Origin: CAWBFD01 sp963788115
GTDB taxonomy: Bacteria; Actinomycetota; Thermoleophilia; Solirubrobacterales; 70-9
Assembly: GCA_963788115.1 (NCBI GenBank)
Contig: CAWBFD010000004.1
Span: 1,798,001-1,862,000, forward strand
Length of the DNA stretch: 64,000 nucleotides
Direction: 5' to 3'
Position 1 is the first letter of the stretch. Each line of letters opens with the position of its first letter. Under the pieces are notes generated by a model. That model ran no database searches. It worked only from the letters and a program-made list of their open reading frames with translations, and was not told the origin of the DNA. Below, piece after piece: positions 59,778-64,000 of this stretch. A program made the position numbers and the translations under genes.

Positions 59778-59987
59778 ATGCCTGAAAGCATCACCTCCGA
59801 TCAAGTAGTAGGAGCAGCGAGGGACATCGGCCAGGCGGAGTTCACGCGAGATGACCTGGCGAAGAAACTCGGAGTCGAGAAGCGCGACCTCAGGGAGGGC
59901 TTCAGGGAGGCTCGCCAGTCGGGACGTCTGGAGAAGGTCCGTGACGACGAGCAGGGCACGGGGCACTTCCGTCTCACGGATCAGTAG
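59778..59987 (+). CDS. Small winged-helix-like protein (69 aa)
   Basis: A 69-residue hydrophilic protein. Residues 5-60 fit a compact helical or winged-helix unit (QVVGAARDIGQAEFTRDDL, KKLGVEKRDLREGFREAR), so DNA or protein binding is possible. No named family recognised. An AGAAAGGA ribosome site 6 nt before the ATG at 59778 supports this start; an earlier in-frame ATG at 59754 lies only 5 nt after a TAGGAT box. Confidence 0.6.
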   Translation: MPESITSDQVVGAARDIGQAEFTRDDLAKKLGVEKRDLREGFREARQSGRLEKVRDDEQGTGHFRLTDQ

Positions 59988-60023
59988 CCGCCCTTGACGG
60001 AGCCGATCCCCTTGGGTGGGCGC

Positions 60024-60329
60024 ATGCAGGGCCCAGGCTCCGCCCGCCGCACAACCCGCTTGGGGCGACTGCTGGATCGCGTGACCGGGCGGCGGGCCGG
60101 CGTGGCCGGCAAACCCGAATCGGCCCCGGCCACCGTCGACACAGACGAGCGCCTCGCGACGCTGGAACGACGGGTCGCGGAGCTGGAAGCGCTGCTCGAG
60201 GGACTCCAAGACTCGGTCCACCGAGAGGCCGTCCGCCGAGAACGCGACATCGAGGAGCTCCGTAAGAAGACGCTTCCTGGAGAGATCGCGCGCGCGCTGG
60301 GAGAGCACGGCCGGAAGCACGGCCTGTGA
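60024..60329 (+). CDS. Small basic coiled-coil protein
   Basis: A 101-residue protein with a basic N-terminus (SARRTTRLGRLLDRVTGRRAG) and a heptad-rich coiled coil from about residue 45 (DERLATLERRVAELEALLEG, then LQDSVHREAVRRERDIEEL). Function unknown. A TTG start 30 bp upstream (59994) would extend it by ten residues; the ATG at 60024 is preferred for the G-rich sequence just before it. Its stop overlaps an upstream extension of the next gene. Confidence 0.55.
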   Translation: MQGPGSARRTTRLGRLLDRVTGRRAGVAGKPESAPATVDTDERLATLERRVAELEALLEGLQDSVHREAVRRERDIEELRKKTLPGEIARALGEHGRKHGL

Positions 60330-60361
60330 GGCAGCCGCGGCCTGCGCTAGGCTCCTTGGTG

Positions 60362-60598
60362 GTGAATGCTCTGAGCCAGGAGGCGCGAGATGTGCTCGAC
60401 GTCGTCCGCGGGCTCGATCTCGGTTCTGAGGGCATGCAGCCTGAGATCCACCGTGATCAGGTCAACGACGTCCTGGGACGTCCGTACGGTGACATGGCGA
60501 CCCAGCGGGCGCTCGCCGAGCTGGAGGTGATCGGAGATCTCGAGAACGTGACGCATCGCGAGCACGTGAGCGGGCCGATCAGCTTCACGCTCGCTTAG
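60362..60598 (+). CDS. Small helical protein (78 aa)
   Basis: A 78-residue hydrophilic protein; VNALSQEARDVLDVVRGLDL and RPYGDMATQRALAELEVIGD suggest a compact, possibly winged-helix fold with a final beta strand (GPISFTLA). No family recognised. The start is chosen at GTG 60362 because TAGGCT lies 8 nt upstream. An alternative GTG at 60326 overlaps the previous gene's stop (GTGA). Confidence 0.5.
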   Translation: MNALSQEARDVLDVVRGLDLGSEGMQPEIHRDQVNDVLGRPYGDMATQRALAELEVIGDLENVTHREHVSGPISFTLA

Positions 60599-60658
60599 CG
60601 AATCCGCTGGGCGTACCGGAGTCTGCGCGGCTCGCCCGGGGCTGCCAGGATTGAGGCG

Positions 60659-61132
60659 ATGAGCGAGGAAGTGCCCGGTGGAGCGCAGCCACCCCGGGTG
60701 ACCGGCATCTCAGAGCTGGTGCTCGAGGTGTCCGACCTCGATGTCGCCCGGCGCTTCTACCGCGACCTGCTCGGGTTCGAGGAGACGCTCTACGGCGAGG
60801 GGCGCGAGGGCCGCTACTGGTACCTGATCGGCGACGCCGCGCGGCTGGGCCTGTGGACGCCCCAGACCGGGCTGGCGGGCGGGCGCGGGGGCGCCCATGT
60901 GCACTTCGCCTTTCACGTCGCCGACCCCGAGATCGACCGCATCGAGGCTCGATCGCGCGAGCGCGGCGGCGAGGTGGAGGGCCCGATCCAGCTCGGTCCG
61001 GGCCGCGCGATCTACATCACCGACCCGGACGGCAACGTGGTCGAGTTCTGGTCGCAGGACATGGGCGAGTACACGGCTGGCGCTCGCGCCGGCGGGCGAC
61101 CGGGGACCTTCCGGGCAGCGGGCGACGCCTGA
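60659..61132 (+). CDS. VOC (glyoxalase/dioxygenase fold) protein
   Basis: A 157-residue VOC-superfamily protein: ISELVLEVSDLDVARRFYRD and LGFEETLYGEGREGRYWYL form the first module, and HVHFAFHVADPEIDRIEA with IYITDPDGNVVEFWSQDM the second. Glu in the last motif and His in the HVHF segment are possible metal ligands, but the first His ligand of true glyoxalase I is absent. The substrate is unknown. The C-terminal 25 residues are a disordered-looking tail. It converges on the DivIVA-like gene, 3 bp apart. Confidence 0.85.
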   Translation: MSEEVPGGAQPPRVTGISELVLEVSDLDVARRFYRDLLGFEETLYGEGREGRYWYLIGDAARLGLWTPQTGLAGGRGGAHVHFAFHVADPEIDRIEARSRERGGEVEGPIQLGPGRAIYITDPDGNVVEFWSQDMGEYTAGARAGGRPGTFRAAGDA

Positions 61133-61135
61133 GCT

Positions 61136-61894
61136 TCAGGCCTTCGCGCGCGCGAGCACGTCGTCAAGCAACTGCTCGCGCTTGACCAGCGAGTAGTTCT
61201 CGGCCAGATGGCGGTCGATCTCCTCGCGCGACGCGCCCTCGAGCGCCATCTTCATCGCGACCAGGCGGGCGGCCGACTTGTCGGCGGCCGCGGCATTGTC
61301 GCCATCGGCGGCGACCGGTTCGTCAGGAGCGGGTGGCTCCGGCGAGGGCTCGGGAACGTCGGGTGGCTGAGGCTCGGGCTCGAGCGGTGGCTCGGGCTCC
61401 GGGACCGGAACCGGGCCGGGCTCGGGCTCGCGCGGCGGCTCGGGCTCCGGGACGATCACCGGCCCGGGCTCCACCTCGGCCGCCGGCCGGGAAGCCCCTG
61501 CGGTAGCCGCGCTGGACGAACCTCCCGGCGTTTCGTCCGAGATCCGCTCCCGCAGGCGCTCGGCCTGGGCGACGAGATCGGCGATCGCCGTCCGCGCCTC
61601 CTCGGCCTGCTCGTTGGCCCGCTCGCGCCCGCGCTCGACCGTCTGCTCCGCCTCGCGCCGGGCGGCAGCGGCGATCTCGTCGGCGCGCTCGCGCGCCTCG
61701 GCCTCGATCTGGGCCGCCTGACGCTCCGCCGCCTCGACGATCGCGGCGACGCGCTCGCTGGCGATCGCCGCCAGGGTGGTCGGCCGTTCCCCCATCTTCG
61801 CTGCAACCGCCTCGAGATGGGCGGTCACGGCGTCGCGATCCCAGCCCCGCAGCGTCGTCGGGAAGTCGCGCCGAACGATCTCGTTGCGGTCCAT
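61136..61894 (-). CDS. DivIVA-like coiled-coil protein with Pro/Glu-rich linker
   Basis: A 252-residue protein. The N-terminus (DRNEIVRRDFPTTLRGWDRD, then AVTAHLEAVA) matches the DivIVA/GpsB membrane-curvature domain. A long coiled coil follows (about 45-120; ERADEIAAAARREAEQTVER). Residues 135-195 are Pro-Glu-rich repeats (PEPEPP type), and the last 45 residues form a conserved-looking helical unit (GASREEIDRHLAENYSL). DivIVA relatives mark cell poles and septa in actinobacteria; this one may organise envelope growth. TACCCT lies 6 nt before the ATG. Confidence 0.75.
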   Translation of the reverse strand: MDRNEIVRRDFPTTLRGWDRDAVTAHLEAVAAKMGERPTTLAAIASERVAAIVEAAERQAAQIEAEARERADEIAAAARREAEQTVERGRERANEQAEEARTAIADLVAQAERLRERISDETPGGSSSAATAGASRPAAEVEPGPVIVPEPEPPREPEPGPVPVPEPEPPLEPEPQPPDVPEPSPEPPAPDEPVAADGDNAAAADKSAARLVAMKMALEGASREEIDRHLAENYSLVKREQLLDDVLARAKA

Positions 61895-61914
61895 GCCGGG
61901 AGGGTAGCTGGCGC

Positions 61915-63912
61915 CTACGCCCTCAACGCGTCCAGGTCCCGCCGCAGCTCCTTCAGCTCATCGCGAATCCGGGCAGCCTCCTCGAAGCGGAGGTCCTCGG
62001 CCGCCGCGAGCATCTCCTCCTCCATCTCGACGATCACCTTCTCGAGCTGCTCCGGGTTGGCGATCTCTCCGTCGAGCTGCACCCTGCGCCTCCGCGAGGG
62101 GGCCGCCCGCGACTCCATCGCCAGGAACTCGGTCAGGTCGGAGATCCCCTTCTGCACGGTCTCCGGGGTGATCCCGTGCTCGCGGTTGTAGGCGAGCTGG
62201 ATCCCGCGACGACGGTCGGTCTCCTCGATCGCCTTGCGCATCGCGTCGGTCTCGCGGTCCGCGTACATGAGCACGCGGCCGTCGACGTTCCGCGCGGCGC
62301 GGCCGATCGTCTGGATCAGGCTGGTCTCGCCCCGCAGGAACCCCTCCTTGTCGGCGTCGAGGATGGCGACCAGCGAGACCTCGGGCAGGTCGAGGCCCTC
62401 GCGCAGGAGGTTGACCCCGACGAGCACGTCGTACTCCCCGAGGCGCAGGTCGCGGATGATCTGGATCCGCTCCAGCGTGTCGATCTCCGAGTGCAGGTAG
62501 CGGACACGGAAGCCGTGCTCCAACAGGTAGCCGGTGAGGTCCTCGGCCATCTTCTTCGTCAGCGTCGTCACCAGAGTGCGCTCGCTGGCCTCTGCCCGGA
62601 CCCGCACCTCGTTCATCAGGTCGTCGATCTGGTTGCGGGTCTCTCGAACCTCGACCTCCGGGTCGACGATCCCGGTCGGGCGCACGATCTGCTCCACGAT
62701 CCGCGATGACGACGAGCGCTCGAAGTCCCCGGGGGTTGCCGAGACCATCACCAGCTGGTTGATCCGCGTCATGAACTCCTCGAACTTGAGCGGCCGGTTG
62801 TCGATCGCCGAGGGCAGCCGGAACCCGTGGTCGACCAGCGTCTGCTTGCGCGAGCGGTCGCCCTCGTACATGCCGCCGAGCTGGGGGATGGTCTGGTGCG
62901 ACTCGTCGACGAAGCAGACGAAGTCGTCGGGGAAGTAGTCGATCAGCGTGTGTGGCGGCGATCCCGGGGCGCGCCCGTCGAGGATCCGCGAGTAGTTCTC
63001 GATCCCGGCGGTGAAGCCGAGCTCCTTGAGCATCTCGATGTCGTACTCGGTCCGCTGGCGCAGCCGGTGGGCCTCGAGCTCCTTGCCCCGTTCCTCGAAC
63101 CAGGCGATGCGCTCGTCCATCTCCCGCTTGATCTCGACCACGGCCTGCTCCAGGGTGTCCTCCTCGGTCACGTAGTGGCTCGCCGGCCAGACGGCAACGT
63201 GGTCGATGTCGTCGAGGACCTCGCCGGTGAGCGGGTCGAAATGCTGGATCCCCTCGACCTGGTCGCCGAACAGCACGATTCGGTAGGCCGTCTCGGCGTA
63301 CGCGGGGAAGACCTCGAGTACCTCACCCTTGACCCGGAAGGTGCCGCGGGCGAGGACGGTGTCGTTGCGCTGGTACTGCATCCCGACCAGCTTGCGGAAG
63401 AGCTCGTCGCGGTCGATCCACTCCCCCACCTTGAACAGCTGCATTTGCCGCTTGTAGAGCTCGGGGGAGCCGATTCCGTAGATGCAGGAGACCGAGGCGA
63501 CGATGACCACGTCGCGGCGGGCGAGCAGCGCCGCCGTCGCCGCATGGCGCAGGCGGTCGATCTCGTCGTTGATCGAGGAGTCCTTCTCGATGTAGAGGTC
63601 CTGCGCTGGGACGTAGGCCTCGGGCTGGTAGTAGTCGTAGTAGGAGACGAAGTACTCGACCCGGTTCTCGGGGAAGAACTCGCGGAACTCGTTGCAGAGC
63701 TGGGCGGCGAGGGTCTTGTTGTGGGCGATCACGAGCGCCGGACGCTGCACCTGCTCGATCACCCCCGCCATCGTGAAGGTCTTCCCGGTGCCGGTCGCGC
63801 CGAGCAGGGTCAGGTAGGGCTCGTCGGCCTCGAGCCCCTCGGCCAGCCCGGGGATCGCCTGCGGCTGGTCCGCGGTCGGCGTGTAGGCGGGATTGAGCTT
63901 GAATTCCGGCAT
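61915..63912 (-). CDS. uvrB: UvrABC excinuclease subunit B
   Basis: A 665-residue DNA-repair helicase. Walker A is LGATGTGKTFTMAGV near residue 40, the beta-hairpin that clamps DNA is FVSYYDYYQPEAYVPAQD, DESHQTIPQLGGMYEGDRSR is the D-E-x-H-type box, and the helicase C-terminal motif ETSLIQTIGRAARN is present. A UVR domain (about 625-660) closes the protein for UvrA/UvrC binding. TATCGT lies 8 nt before the ATG, and that spacer (GGAGGTGG) also looks like a ribosome site. No LexA box was seen here. Confidence 0.97.
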   Translation of the reverse strand: MPEFKLNPAYTPTADQPQAIPGLAEGLEADEPYLTLLGATGTGKTFTMAGVIEQVQRPALVIAHNKTLAAQLCNEFREFFPENRVEYFVSYYDYYQPEAYVPAQDLYIEKDSSINDEIDRLRHAATAALLARRDVVIVASVSCIYGIGSPELYKRQMQLFKVGEWIDRDELFRKLVGMQYQRNDTVLARGTFRVKGEVLEVFPAYAETAYRIVLFGDQVEGIQHFDPLTGEVLDDIDHVAVWPASHYVTEEDTLEQAVVEIKREMDERIAWFEERGKELEAHRLRQRTEYDIEMLKELGFTAGIENYSRILDGRAPGSPPHTLIDYFPDDFVCFVDESHQTIPQLGGMYEGDRSRKQTLVDHGFRLPSAIDNRPLKFEEFMTRINQLVMVSATPGDFERSSSSRIVEQIVRPTGIVDPEVEVRETRNQIDDLMNEVRVRAEASERTLVTTLTKKMAEDLTGYLLEHGFRVRYLHSEIDTLERIQIIRDLRLGEYDVLVGVNLLREGLDLPEVSLVAILDADKEGFLRGETSLIQTIGRAARNVDGRVLMYADRETDAMRKAIEETDRRRGIQLAYNREHGITPETVQKGISDLTEFLAMESRAAPSRRRRVQLDGEIANPEQLEKVIVEMEEEMLAAAEDLRFEEAARIRDELKELRRDLDALRA

Positions 63913-63967
63913 CCACCTCCACGATAGAGGGCGGGCGGGTCGCCTTACCCCGGAGGTCTGCAGCGCC

Positions 63968-64000
63968 TCAGCCGATGAGACCGAGGATGTCGCCGAGGGG
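63968..64000 (-). CDS. C-terminal end of an upstream gene (partial)
   Basis: The last ten codons of a minus-strand frame, ending P-L-G-D-I-L-G-L-I-G then TGA at 63968-63970, run off the window edge. The hydrophobic end hints at a membrane or secreted protein, but nothing more can be said. It is 55 bp upstream of uvrB. Confidence 0.3.
   Translation of the reverse strand, partial: PLGDILGLIG

Overview
This 64 kb window is high-GC chromosomal DNA from an actinomycetote, most likely class Thermoleophilia (Solirubrobacterales-like). That placement is inferred from several things. The housekeeping proteins are of actinobacterial type (Rex, type-4 uracil-DNA glycosylase, the DUF2520-panC-panB and tsaEB-rimI-tsaD operons, a DivIVA-like protein). 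Secreted proteins carry V-K-N-G-S-L type stalk repeats. A TANNNT -10 box sits only 6-8 nt before many start codons, which points to leaderless mRNAs. Two tRNAs are present and there is no rRNA, CRISPR array or recognisable transposase.

Layout. 0.1-6 kb (minus): aspS and hisS (4-bp overlap), a metallo-beta-lactamase hydrolase, ftcD, and an M29-type aminopeptidase interrupted by one in-frame TAG. 6-16 kb: accessory and variable. It holds a frameshifted PhoD-like phosphatase, tRNA-CAT, secreted and lipid-anchored proteins, a decayed VOC gene, about 1 kb of gene-poor DNA with a large hairpin, a small dimeric alpha/beta-barrel protein, an Asp-nucleophile alpha/beta hydrolase and a DHFR-like reductase. 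16-31 kb: a cyclase-ATPase signalling protein, an NhaA-DsbA fusion with a Zn-UBP partner, a two-gene molybdopterin/flavin oxidoreductase, an S8-type secreted protease, an EamA transporter (frameshifted) and a heterodimeric ABC exporter.

31-42 kb: an HNH nuclease gene with a LexA box touching its start codon, tRNA-Gln, a ferredoxin-reductase-like flavoprotein, then two RCK (TrkA) proteins, two APC permeases with C-terminal universal-stress domains, and a proton-pumping pyrophosphatase. Together these look like a cation and proton homeostasis block. 42-49 kb: glutaredoxin-rex-ybdK, then the t6A operon with a uracil-DNA glycosylase and an FmdB-type zinc ribbon. 49-54 kb: pantothenate genes and small conserved genes. 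54-64 kb: a ROK kinase converging on uvrA (with a LexA box), a flippase-like membrane protein, small proteins, a DivIVA-like coiled-coil protein and uvrB.

Cross-cutting observations. A 60-bp repeat (about 87% identical between copies) is inserted in frame in both tsaE and the ROK kinase. Five genes are broken by a single extra G in a plus-strand G-run, which suggests sequence error but needs checking. GAAC-N4-GTTC LexA-type boxes precede uvrA and the HNH nuclease, so that nuclease is probably part of the SOS regulon. All functions are read from sequence motifs and context only; no database search was run.
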